A DNA stretch of 12,191 bases from DASSUC01 sp035649895 (GTDB lineage Bacteria > Actinomycetota > Actinomycetes > Mycobacteriales > Micromonosporaceae): positions 1 through 12,191 of the forward strand of contig DASRIS010000074.1 of the NCBI GenBank assembly GCA_035649895.1. Reading direction: 5' to 3'. Numbering within the stretch: the first letter of the stretch is position 1; every line of letters begins with the position of its first letter. Both the position numbers and the translations under genes were made by a program. The notes below the pieces were generated by a model. It made no database searches and was not told the DNA's origin. It saw nothing but the letters and a program-made list of their open reading frames with translations. Positions 6,585-12,191 of the stretch are shown here, piece after piece.

Positions 6585-7411
6585 TCTTCTCTCGACGCCG
6601 CGCCGGCGCTAGCGACCACGAGCCCCGCCACGCCGCCCGCCGCCGCACCCGCGAGGAGTTCGGTCCGCAGGAGACCGACCTCGACCCGGCCGGGCCGGAG
6701 CTGCCCGAGCGGGGACCGTACGACGTGACGCACGCCCCGTCCGGCGTACCAGTGCTTGATCTCGGCAGCTTGCAGATCCCGGTGGCCGACGGCGTCGAGG
6801 TGCAGCTACAGGCTGGTGCGGACGGCGTGGTCCAGCAGGTCGTGCTCACGCACAAGGGGAGTGCCTTGCAGCTGGGCGCGTTCGCCGCGCCGCGCTCCGA
6901 AGGCATCTGGGAGGAGGTGCGGGCCGAGCTGCGGCAGTCGCTGGCCGCGGACGGCGCGCCCGCCCGCGAGGTCGATGGGGAGTACGGGACGGAGCTGGTG
7001 GCCCGGGTGCGGAGCCCGCAGGGCCCGACCGACCTGCGGTTCGTCGGCGTTGACGGCCCCCGGTGGATGGTCCGTGCGGTCTACCAGGGTCCGGCTGCGG
7101 TCGACCCGGCCGCTGCCGGCCCGCTGGCCGACTGCCTCGCCGGCGTCGTGGTGGACCGCGGCAGCCAGGCGATGCCGGTACGCGACGCGCTGCCCCTGCG
7201 CCTGCCGCGTGACCTGGCGGAACAGGCTGGCGGCGCCGGAGTGGACCCAGCCGGGCGCGCGCCGGCCGGGGCTGCACCGGGCGGGCCGGCGGTGTCCGGG
7301 TCTCCGGCCGGGACCGCGTCGACCGTGCCGGTGCCGGCCGAGCCTGCATCGCCCGCCACGGACCGGCCAGGACAGCGCCAGCGCCGGCCCGGCCACCGGC
7401 AGCGCGGGTGA
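6581..7411 (+). CDS. DUF3710 family protein (Rv2696c-like)
   Basis: 276-residue conserved actinobacterial protein of unknown function. GTG 6581 overlaps the dut stop (GTGA), with GGAAAGGGAA just upstream. The basic start MIFSRRRAG is followed by a charged linker, then the family domain at about residues 45-210 (YDVTHAP, VLDLGSLQIPVADGVEVQLQ, LQLGAFAAPRSEGIWEEVR, PRWMVRAVYQGPAA, MPVRDALPLRLP). Residues about 211-276 are a Pro/Ala/Gly/Arg-rich tail ending in RPGQRQRRPGHRQRG. The last codons lie inside a 34-bp DNA repeat array that continues past the stop, so the tail may have grown by repeat expansion. No membrane segment or signal peptide is seen. Cotranscription with dut is very likely. Confidence 0.9.
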   Translation: MIFSRRRAGASDHEPRHAARRRTREEFGPQETDLDPAGPELPERGPYDVTHAPSGVPVLDLGSLQIPVADGVEVQLQAGADGVVQQVVLTHKGSALQLGAFAAPRSEGIWEEVRAELRQSLAADGAPAREVDGEYGTELVARVRSPQGPTDLRFVGVDGPRWMVRAVYQGPAAVDPAAAGPLADCLAGVVVDRGSQAMPVRDALPLRLPRDLAEQAGGAGVDPAGRAPAGAAPGGPAVSGSPAGTASTVPVPAEPASPATDRPGQRQRRPGHRQRG

Positions 7412-7524
7412 CCCGCGCTGGCCTGGCCACTGGGCAGAGCCGTTGACTCCCTCCGCCTGGCCACCGGGCAGAGCGCTGACTCCCGCCGGCCGCCACCGGC
7501 AGCGTGGCCGAGTCCGGCGCGGAC
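7391..7524. repeat. Degenerate tandem repeat, about 34-bp period, four copies across the DUF3710 stop
   Basis: Copies start at 7391, 7425, 7459 and 7491. Each opens with (G/C)GCCAC(C/T)GG and then (G)CAG(A/C)GC. The middle two also share GGGCAGAGC ... TGACTCCC. Spacings are 34, 34 and 32 bp. A 34-bp period does not preserve reading frame, so the repeat is a DNA- or RNA-level feature rather than a peptide repeat. It fills most of the gap between DUF3710 and the OB-fold gene. Confidence 0.75.
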
Positions 7525-7580
7525 CTCGTTGCCGGTGCTCAGCCCCGGGTCGGCCGGGCTCGTGACGTACCCTTGTCTGG

Positions 7581-7606
7581 CGGCCATGGCAGATGGCCGG
7601 GGAGGG
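7581..7606 (+). promoter_or_regulatory. Hairpin abutting the Shine-Dalgarno of the OB-fold gene
   Basis: CGGCCAT-GGCAG-ATGGCCG (7581-7599) is a 7-bp perfect stem with a 5-base loop. The Shine-Dalgarno GGGGAGGG (7599-7606) begins at its last base. Such a structure could affect ribosome access. It also buries the upstream ATG at 7593, which makes that start less attractive. Confidence 0.4.
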
Positions 7607-7619
7607 TGACGATGACGTC

Positions 7620-8000
7620 ATGGCGATCGACCGATGCCGCTCGCCGGTGCACCGGCTCCTCCACCGCTTGACCGCCTCAGAGGACGAGCTGGACGCCGAG
7701 GAGCTTCAGCGCGGCAGCGCCGCCTCGGGATGCGCCCCCATCAGCGAGGTGAGCCGCGGCCAGCTGGTCACGGTCTGCGGGCGGCTGCGCACCGTGGTCT
7801 ACACCCCGCGGACCAACCTGCCGACTCTCGAGGCGGAGCTGTACGACGGCACTGGGTCGGTCATCCTCGTGTGGCTGGGACGCCGGCACATCGCCGGCGT
7901 GGAGCCGGGCCGCTCCGTCACCGCACGCGGTCGCGTCGCAGTGCGCGACGACCGTAAAGTCATCTACAACCCGTACTACGAGCTCGACGCACAGCAATGA
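7620..8000 (+). CDS. Small OB-fold nucleic-acid-binding protein (Rv2694c-like)
   Basis: 126 residues with a single OB-fold of the tRNA-anticodon/RecG-like type. The core is GQLVTVCGRLRTVVYTP, LEAELYDGTGSVILVWLGRR and PGRSVTARGRVAVRDDRKVIYNPYYEL. The N-terminal helix RLLHRLTASEDELDAEEL is typical of this actinobacterial family. It probably binds single-stranded nucleic acid; its role is unknown. The start is uncertain: ATG 7620 gives MAIDRC but lies 14 bases from GGAGG (7601-7605), while in-frame ATG 7593 (nine residues longer) has no Shine-Dalgarno and sits in a hairpin. The ATG best spaced from GGAGG, at 7612, is out of frame. The palindrome ATGACGTCAT (7612-7621) covers the start. Confidence 0.85.
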   Translation: MAIDRCRSPVHRLLHRLTASEDELDAEELQRGSAASGCAPISEVSRGQLVTVCGRLRTVVYTPRTNLPTLEAELYDGTGSVILVWLGRRHIAGVEPGRSVTARGRVAVRDDRKVIYNPYYELDAQQ

Positions 8001-8071
8001 TGGGTGACGGTGGCGATGCGAAGCGGCGGGCGATGCCAAGCGGCGAGGGAGACGAGGTGGTGAGCCAATGA
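7997..8071 (+). other. 24-codon mini-ORF bridging the OB-fold and DUF3159 genes
   Basis: ATG 7997 overlaps the TGA of the OB-fold gene (AATGA) and the mini-ORF's own TGA at 8069-8071 overlaps the ATG of DUF3159 (ATGA). It reads MMGDGGDAKRR ... VVSQ. It may simply be a ribosome relay coupling the two genes, or chance. No homologue is recognised. Confidence 0.3.
8012..8044. repeat. 17-bp tandem duplication before DUF3159
   Basis: GGCGATGCGAAGCGGC (8012-8027) and GGCGATGCCAAGCGGC (8029-8044) differ at one of 16 positions and are offset by 17 bp. They lie in the 67-base gap before the DUF3159 start, upstream of GACGAGG (8051-8057), its probable Shine-Dalgarno. A 17-bp offset changes the frame. 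Confidence 0.75.
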
Positions 8072-8730
8072 CCCCCAACCAGGCCCCGGACCAGCTGCCG
8101 ACACTCTCGGAGCAGATGGCCGAGCAGCTCGGCGGATGGCGCGGGCTGGTCGAGTCGAGCTTGCCGGTGGCGGTGTTCGTGGTCGCCAACCTGGTCTGGG
8201 GCCTGCGCCCCGCCCTGCTGGGCGCGGTCGGGTTCGCCGTTGCGCTCGCCGTATGGCGGCTCAGCCAGCGGCGCCCGACCCGGCACGCGCTCAACGGCAT
8301 AGTGGGCGTCGGGATCGGCGCGGCGTTCGCCTGGAACACGGGCGAGGCGAAGGACTTCTACCTGCCCGGCATCTTGTACGGCATCGCGTACTCGTTCGCC
8401 CTGATGGGCTCGATCGCAGTCCGCCGGCCACTGGTCGGCTGGCTGTGGTCGATCATTGTGGACGGTGGCCGGCCGCAGTGGCGGCTCAACCCCCAGCTGC
8501 TGCGCACGTTCGGCTGGCTGACAGCGCTGTGGGCGACCGTCTACCTGGCAAAGGCCGGCCTGAAGACCTGGGTCTACTACGGCGGGATGGACGACGAGAC
8601 CAAGGCCACGGCACTGGGCGTCATCTGGATCGCGCTGGGCTTCCCGCCGTACGCGCTGCTGCTGGGGCTGACCGTGTGGACGGTAAGGCGGGTGCCGCGC
8701 GAGCCGGCCCAGCCGGCGGTCGCGGCCTGA
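8068..8730 (+). CDS. DUF3159 family integral membrane protein (Rv2693c-like)
   Basis: 220-residue polytopic membrane protein of unknown function, conserved in actinobacteria. A soluble N-terminus (LSEQMAEQLGGWRGLVESSLP, the characteristic family opening) is followed by about six hydrophobic segments: near 31-46, 49-65, 73-91, 101-130 (possibly two), 144-165 and 184-208. Conserved-looking loops include SQRRPTRHALNG, KDFYLPGILYGIAYS and RLNPQLLRTFGWLTALWA. ATG 8068 is preceded by GACGAGG ten bases upstream. It is the last gene of the plus-strand set from dut and is convergent with ceoC, with only 24 bases between the stop codons and no obvious terminator. Confidence 0.9.
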   Translation: MTPNQAPDQLPTLSEQMAEQLGGWRGLVESSLPVAVFVVANLVWGLRPALLGAVGFAVALAVWRLSQRRPTRHALNGIVGVGIGAAFAWNTGEAKDFYLPGILYGIAYSFALMGSIAVRRPLVGWLWSIIVDGGRPQWRLNPQLLRTFGWLTALWATVYLAKAGLKTWVYYGGMDDETKATALGVIWIALGFPPYALLLGLTVWTVRRVPREPAQPAVAA

Positions 8731-8754
8731 CGCCCGCCTGTCCGGCCGTCGCGG

Positions 8755-9456
8755 TCAGCCGGTGGGTTGGCGGGTCCGGTCTGCCCGCTCCATCCCGTGC
8801 TTGCCGAGGATGACGGCCCGGATCGCGTCCTCGACCTCCGCGGTGCAGACGAACACCAGCTCGTCCCCTGCCTCCAGGGGATCGTCAGGTGTCGGCACGA
8901 GGACCCGCCTGCCGCGCACGATCGCCACGAGCGCGCTGTCCCGCGGCATCGGCACCTCCCGGACCGCCCTTCCCACATACGGGGCGGCGTCCGGCAGCGT
9001 GATCTCCACCAGGTTCGCCTCGCCCTGCCGGAAGCTCATCAACCGGACCAGCTCGCCGACCGAGACGGCCTCCTCGACCAGCGCGGCCATCAGCCGGGGC
9101 GTGCTGACCGCGACGTCCACCCCCCACTGGTCGGTGAAGAGCCACTCGTTCTCGGCGCGGTTCACCCGGGCCACCACCCGGGGCACCGCGAACTCGGTCT
9201 TGGCCAGCAGGGACACCACCAGGTTCACCTTGTCGTCGCCGGTGGCCGCCACCACGACGTCGCAGCTTGCGAGGTCGGCCTCCTGGAGGTTGGCCAGCTC
9301 GCAGGCGTCGGCCAGCACCCACTCCGCCTCGGGGACGCGGTCCGGCCGCAGCATTCTCGGCTGCCGTTCGATGAGCATCACCCGGTGGTCGTTCTCGATC
9401 AGCTCCTGGGCGATGGAGCGACCGACGTTGCCGGCCCCAGCGATCGCGACCCGCAT
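8755..9456 (-). CDS. ceoC: RCK/TrkA-family potassium regulatory protein (CeoC-like, Rv2692)
   Basis: 233-residue cytoplasmic RCK protein, which gates a K+ transporter in response to nucleotides. The N-terminal Rossmann RCK_N domain (about 1-125) has GAGNVG at 7-12 and an acidic residue, E30 (LIERQP), ending strand 2 as expected for NAD(H) binding. It is followed by VLADACELANLQEAD and the VVVAATGDDKVNLVVSLLAK helix. A C-terminal RCK_C domain covers about 140-225 (SVGELVRLMSFRQGEANLVE ... DPLEAGDELVFVC). ATG 9456 is preceded by GGGGAGGG about seven bases upstream. It is the second gene of an operon, 16 bases after ceoB. No TrkH/KtrB pore gene is adjacent. The paralogue assignment (C versus B) follows gene order in M. 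tuberculosis. Confidence 0.92.
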   Translation of the reverse strand: MRVAIAGAGNVGRSIAQELIENDHRVMLIERQPRMLRPDRVPEAEWVLADACELANLQEADLASCDVVVAATGDDKVNLVVSLLAKTEFAVPRVVARVNRAENEWLFTDQWGVDVAVSTPRLMAALVEEAVSVGELVRLMSFRQGEANLVEITLPDAAPYVGRAVREVPMPRDSALVAIVRGRRVLVPTPDDPLEAGDELVFVCTAEVEDAIRAVILGKHGMERADRTRQPTG

Positions 9457-9472
9457 GGCTGACCCTCCCCGC

Positions 9473-10135
9473 TCAGGCGGAAGCCGGCGCGGAGCCGGCA
9501 ATCTTGGTGACGGGCGCGACCATCTCATCCGTCACGAGCATGTAGACCTGGTCGCCTTCCTGGAGCGCGGCGGACGGGGTGGGCAGCGCCCCCATCCCGA
9601 AGCGGGTCAGGTACGCGACCCGGGCCCCGGTGGCGCTCTCCAGCGCCCGTAACGGCAGGCCGGTCCAGTCCGGATGGACCGGGACCTCGATCATCACCGC
9701 CACGCCGGTGGGGTCGCGCCAGATCTCGATGTGCCCCTCCGGCACAAGGTGGCGCAGCATGCGGTCGGCGGTCCAGCGGACCGTGGCCACGGTCGGGATG
9801 CCGAGGCGCTCGTACACCTCGGCCCGTTTGGCGTCGTAGATGCGGGCGACGACACGGTGCACGCCGAAGGTCTCCCGGGCCAGCCGGGCAGAGATGATGT
9901 TTGAGTTGTCGCCGTTGGACACCGCCGCGAAAGCGTCCGCGCGCTCGATGCCCGCCTCCCGCAGCACCTCGCGGTCGAAGCCGACACCGGTGATGGTCAA
10001 GCCGCCGAAGTTCGCGCCCAGGCGGCGGAACGCGTCGGCGTTCTGGTCGATGACCGCCACCGAGTGCCCCCGCCCCTCCAGGCTGACCGCGAGGGTCGAG
10101 CCGACCCGGCCACAACCCATGATCACGACGTGCAC
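9473..10135 (-). CDS. ceoB: RCK/TrkA-family potassium regulatory protein (CeoB-like, Rv2691)
   Basis: 220-residue cytoplasmic RCK protein and first gene of the ceoBC operon. RCK_N shows GCGRVG at 7-12 and D30 (AVIDQN) for NAD(H) binding, then ITGVGFDREVLREAGIERAD and FAAVSNGDNSNIISARLARE. A C-terminal RCK_C domain (VMIEVPVHPDWTGLPLRALE ... ALQEGDQVYMLV) could bind a regulatory ligand; c-di-AMP is known to bind some RCK_C domains. GTG 10135 is chosen because GGAGGAGAG lies just upstream and it puts the Rossmann strand at residue 2. A longer in-frame start at 10273 would add 46 Arg-rich residues and is unlikely. The two proteins probably form a heteromeric ring. Confidence 0.92.
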   Translation of the reverse strand: MHVVIMGCGRVGSTLAVSLEGRGHSVAVIDQNADAFRRLGANFGGLTITGVGFDREVLREAGIERADAFAAVSNGDNSNIISARLARETFGVHRVVARIYDAKRAEVYERLGIPTVATVRWTADRMLRHLVPEGHIEIWRDPTGVAVMIEVPVHPDWTGLPLRALESATGARVAYLTRFGMGALPTPSAALQEGDQVYMLVTDEMVAPVTKIAGSAPASA

Positions 10136-10220
10136 GCCGCTCTCCTCCGCCCGCGAGTCCGGCCGCTCTCCGGCAAAGCCTCCCACGACCGCGTCGGCCG
10201 TTCCGCACCGCCGTGCCGGC

Positions 10221-10301
10221 CGCGCCGAGCGCCACCGCGTCGGCCGCGTCGGCCGCGCCGAGCGCCGACGCATCGGCTGCGCTGAGCGCTACCGCACCGG
10301 C
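10221..10301. repeat. 24-bp imperfect tandem repeat in the ceoB/permease divergent spacer
   Basis: Full units occupy 10221-10244, 10254-10277 and 10278-10301. A 9-bp partial unit (CGCGTCGGC, 10245-10253) sits between the first two. Each unit contains GCGC(C/T)GAGCGC; in the third it is the perfect palindrome GCGCT-G-AGCGC (10279-10289). The array lies 85 to 165 bases upstream of ceoB and about 100 bases upstream of the permease. Regular palindromic cores in a divergent control region suggest operator-like sites, but no known regulator motif is matched. Confidence 0.75.
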
Positions 10302-10370
10302 TGTGTTGCACTGGGCACGCCGCGTCCGCATCAGCCGCACCGGCAGTGCGCCATCGGCCAGTCGGCCGCC

Positions 10371-10404
10371 ATTGAGCGATTATGCGGCCTAGGCTTTCGG
10401 GCTG
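10371..10404. promoter_or_regulatory. AT-rich patch with candidate -10 elements on both strands
   Basis: ATTGAGCGATTATG (10371-10384) is the only AT-rich patch in the 268-base divergent spacer. On the minus strand it gives CATAAT (10384-10379), five of six matches to a -10, which would transcribe ceoBC through the repeat array. On the plus strand GATTAT (10378-10383), or TAGGCT (10390-10395) placed for a leaderless GTG at 10404, could serve the permease. No good -35 accompanies any of them. Confidence 0.25.
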
Positions 10405-12191
10405 TGGCCCGTCCCACCACCCTCGCCAAGCGGCTTCTCGTCGGCCGCCCGTTCCGCTCCGACCGGCTCCAGCACACGCTGCTGCCGAAGCGGATCGCGC
10501 TGCCCGTCTTCGCCTCCGACCCGCTCTCCAGCGTCGCGTACGCCCCCGGCGAGATCCTGCTGACGCTGTCGCTGGCCGGCGCGGCCGCCTATGTGTACGC
10601 CCCCTGGGTTGCGGTGGCGGTGGTCCTCGTCCTGGTCACCGTCGTGGCGAGCTACCGGCAGAACGTGCACGCGTACCCGTCGGGCGGCGGGGACTACGAG
10701 GTGGCCACCGTCAACCTCGGCCCACGCGCCGGGCTGGTCGTGGCGAGCGCGCTGCTCGTCGACTACGTGCTCACGGTGGCGGTGTCGGTCTCCGCCGGGG
10801 TGGAGAACCTGGGTGCCGCGGTGCCTTACGTCGGCGAGCACCGCCTCAGCTTCGCCGTCGGCACCGTGGTCCTGCTCACCGCGATCAACCTGCGCGGGGT
10901 ACGGGAGTCGGGCGTCGCGTTCGCCATCCCCACGTACGCGTTCCTCGCCGGCATCTTCGCGCTGGTCGGCTGGGGCCTGTTCCGGATCCTGGTGCTCGGC
11001 CACGAGCTGCGGGCCGCCAGCGCCGACCTGACCGTCCACGCCGAGCACCCGGTCGTCGGGTTCGCCTTCGCGTTCCTGATGGTCCGGGCGTTCTCCTCGG
11101 GCTCAGCGGCGCTGACCGGGGTGGAGGCGATCTCCAACGGGGTTCCCGCGTTCCGCCACCCGAAGAGCCGCAACGCGGCGACCACGCTGCTCGTGCTCGG
11201 GGTGATCTCGTCCACGCTGATGCTGAGCATCGTGGCGCTGTCCCGGCTGACCGGGGTGCAGTACGTCGAGGACCCGGCCACCCAGATCGAGGGCGTCGGC
11301 CCGGACTACCTCCAGCCGACCGTGACCGCCCAGCTCGCCGACGTCATCTTCGACCACTTCCAGCCAGCGTTCTTCTTCGTGCTGGGGGTGACCGCGCTGA
11401 TCCTGGTGCTCGCGGCGAACACCGCGTTCAACGGGTTCCCGGTGCTCGGCGCGATCCTCGCCCAGGACCGCTACCTGCCCCGGCAGCTGCACACGCGAGG
11501 GGACCGGCTGGCGTTCTCCAACGGCATCATGTTCCTGGCCGCGTTCGCCATCGTGCTGATCCTGGCGTTCCGGGCGGAGACCACCCGGCTGATCCAGCTC
11601 TACATCGTGGGCGTGTTCGTCTCGTTCACGCTCTCCCAGTTCGGCATGCTGCGGCACTGGAACCGGCTGCTGCGCACGGAGCGGGACCGCTCGCGCCGGC
11701 GGCGCATGCACCGGGCCCGGGCGATCAACGGGTTCGGCGCCGCCATGACCGGCTTCGTGCTGGTCCTCGTGCTGGCCACGAAGTTCACCCACGGTGCCTG
11801 GATCTCGATCGCCGTGATGGCGGTGTGCTACGTGGTCATGCTGGCCATCCGCAGCCACTACGACACGGTGGCCCGGGAGCTGGCCCCGGTCGAGGACCGG
11901 CCGGTGCTGCCCGCCCGCAACCACGCGATCGTCCTGGTCAGCAAGGTGCACCTGCCGACCATGCGGGCCCTGGCCTACGCGCAGGCGACCCGCCCCGACA
12001 CGCTCACCGCGGTCACCGTCAACGTCGACGAGCGGGACACCCGCGGGCTTCAGGCCGAGTGGCAGGGGCGCGAGATCCCGGTGACGCTGACGGTCATCGA
12101 CTCCCCGTACCGGGAGATCACCCGGCCGATCATCGAGCACGTGCAGGCCATCCGCCGGGACAGCCCGCGCGACCTCGTCGCCGTCTACATC
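10404..12191 (+). CDS. APC-superfamily permease, KimA-like potassium importer (3' end missing)
   Basis: 596 codons open to the window edge. Recognised as KimA-like (B. subtilis YdaO/KimA, a high-affinity K+/H+ symporter inhibited by c-di-AMP) from SDPLSSVAY, SYRQNVHAYPSGGGDY, LLVDYVLTVAVSVSAG, AFSSGSAALTGVEAISNGVP, LVLAANTAFNGFPVL, RGDRLAFSNGIMFL, VGVFVSFTLSQFGM and a matching C-terminal cytosolic domain. Residues equivalent to those I recall as the KimA K+ site are kept: D39, Y46, D120, T124, S128, T238 and Y400. About 12 membrane helices lie within residues 30-465. From about 475 a soluble domain begins (NHAIVLVSKVHLPTMRALAY), the place where c-di-AMP binds in KimA. GTG 10404 has no clear Shine-Dalgarno; it may be leaderless. 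Many databases would say only 'APC family permease' (Rv2690c-like). The potassium role is inferred. Confidence 0.88.
   Translation, partial: MARPTTLAKRLLVGRPFRSDRLQHTLLPKRIALPVFASDPLSSVAYAPGEILLTLSLAGAAAYVYAPWVAVAVVLVLVTVVASYRQNVHAYPSGGGDYEVATVNLGPRAGLVVASALLVDYVLTVAVSVSAGVENLGAAVPYVGEHRLSFAVGTVVLLTAINLRGVRESGVAFAIPTYAFLAGIFALVGWGLFRILVLGHELRAASADLTVHAEHPVVGFAFAFLMVRAFSSGSAALTGVEAISNGVPAFRHPKSRNAATTLLVLGVISSTLMLSIVALSRLTGVQYVEDPATQIEGVGPDYLQPTVTAQLADVIFDHFQPAFFFVLGVTALILVLAANTAFNGFPVLGAILAQDRYLPRQLHTRGDRLAFSNGIMFLAAFAIVLILAFRAETTRLIQLYIVGVFVSFTLSQFGMLRHWNRLLRTERDRSRRRRMHRARAINGFGAAMTGFVLVLVLATKFTHGAWISIAVMAVCYVVMLAIRSHYDTVARELAPVEDRPVLPARNHAIVLVSKVHLPTMRALAYAQATRPDTLTAVTVNVDERDTRGLQAEWQGREIPVTLTVIDSPYREITRPIIEHVQAIRRDSPRDLVAVYI

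Noticed and set aside
9473..10273. 46-residue longer ceoB product from ATG 10273.
   Set aside because: GTG 10135 has GGAGGAGAG just upstream and places the Rossmann strand (HVVIMGCGRVG) at the N-terminus; the extension is Arg-rich, repeat-derived sequence.
10221..10301. Possible CRISPR array.
   Set aside because: Units are contiguous, imperfect and only 24 bp, with no unique spacers and no cas genes nearby.
9525..10340. Minus-strand frame containing AGAVALSA/ADASALGA/ADAVALGA octapeptide repeats.
   Set aside because: It is a different frame from ceoB and most of it is an out-of-frame shadow of ceoB. The repeat is better explained as a 24-bp DNA repeat in the spacer.
10389..12140. Two minus-strand open frames (10389-11048 and 11103-12140) at the right end.
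   Set aside because: They are antisense to the permease, are His/Arg/Asp/Gly-rich and lack domains. The plus-strand frame from GTG 10404 is clearly coding.

Overview
The window is chromosomal DNA from a high-GC actinobacterium (class Actinomycetes). The evidence is the strong G/C bias at third codon positions, GTG and TTG starts, and a set of genes found mainly in this group: DUF4193, DUF3093, DUF3710 and DUF3159 proteins, a LytR_C/Cei-type protein, and a principal sigma factor with a long Lys/Ala-rich N-terminal region. The gene order follows, from memory, the Mycobacterium tuberculosis block Rv2703 (sigA) to Rv2690c. There are two visible differences: no polyphosphate glucokinase gene lies between sigA and suhB, and an extra EcsC-like gene sits between DUF4193 and DUF3093. 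I cannot name the genus. Nothing points to a plasmid, phage or recent island.

Layout. 1-1875 (-): N-terminal 625 codons of the principal sigma factor, cut inside region 4. 2189-3088 (+): inositol monophosphatase family protein (SuhB-like). 3187-3720 (-): Cei-like LytR_C membrane protein, convergent with suhB. 4086-4382 (+): DUF4193 zinc-ribbon protein. 4455-5357 (+): EcsC-like protein. 5504-5983 (-): DUF3093 membrane protein. 6066-6584 (+): dUTPase, overlapped by 4 nt by the DUF3710 gene (6581-7411). 7620-8000 (+): OB-fold protein. 8068-8730 (+): DUF3159 membrane protein. 10135-8755 (-): two-gene operon of RCK/TrkA-type proteins (CeoB, CeoC). 10404 to the right edge (+): a divergent, incomplete APC-superfamily permease that I recognise as KimA-like.

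How the genes fit together. Most of the block is core housekeeping: transcription initiation, dUTP sanitation, inositol phosphate metabolism and cell envelope. The right-hand third looks like a potassium module. Two RCK regulatory proteins have no TrkH/KtrB pore gene in the window but are divergent from a permease that keeps the residues I recall as the K+ site of Bacillus subtilis KimA. This is the most useful functional lead here.

Non-coding features. Five gene junctions carry short imperfect tandem repeats with different periods (18, 45, about 34, 17 and 24 bp). Some repeat units contain palindromic cores. A 24-codon mini-ORF links the OB-fold and DUF3159 genes with start/stop overlaps at both ends. 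I found no CRISPR array, tRNA, rRNA, insertion sequence or prophage gene. Promoter calls are weak because they are by eye only.
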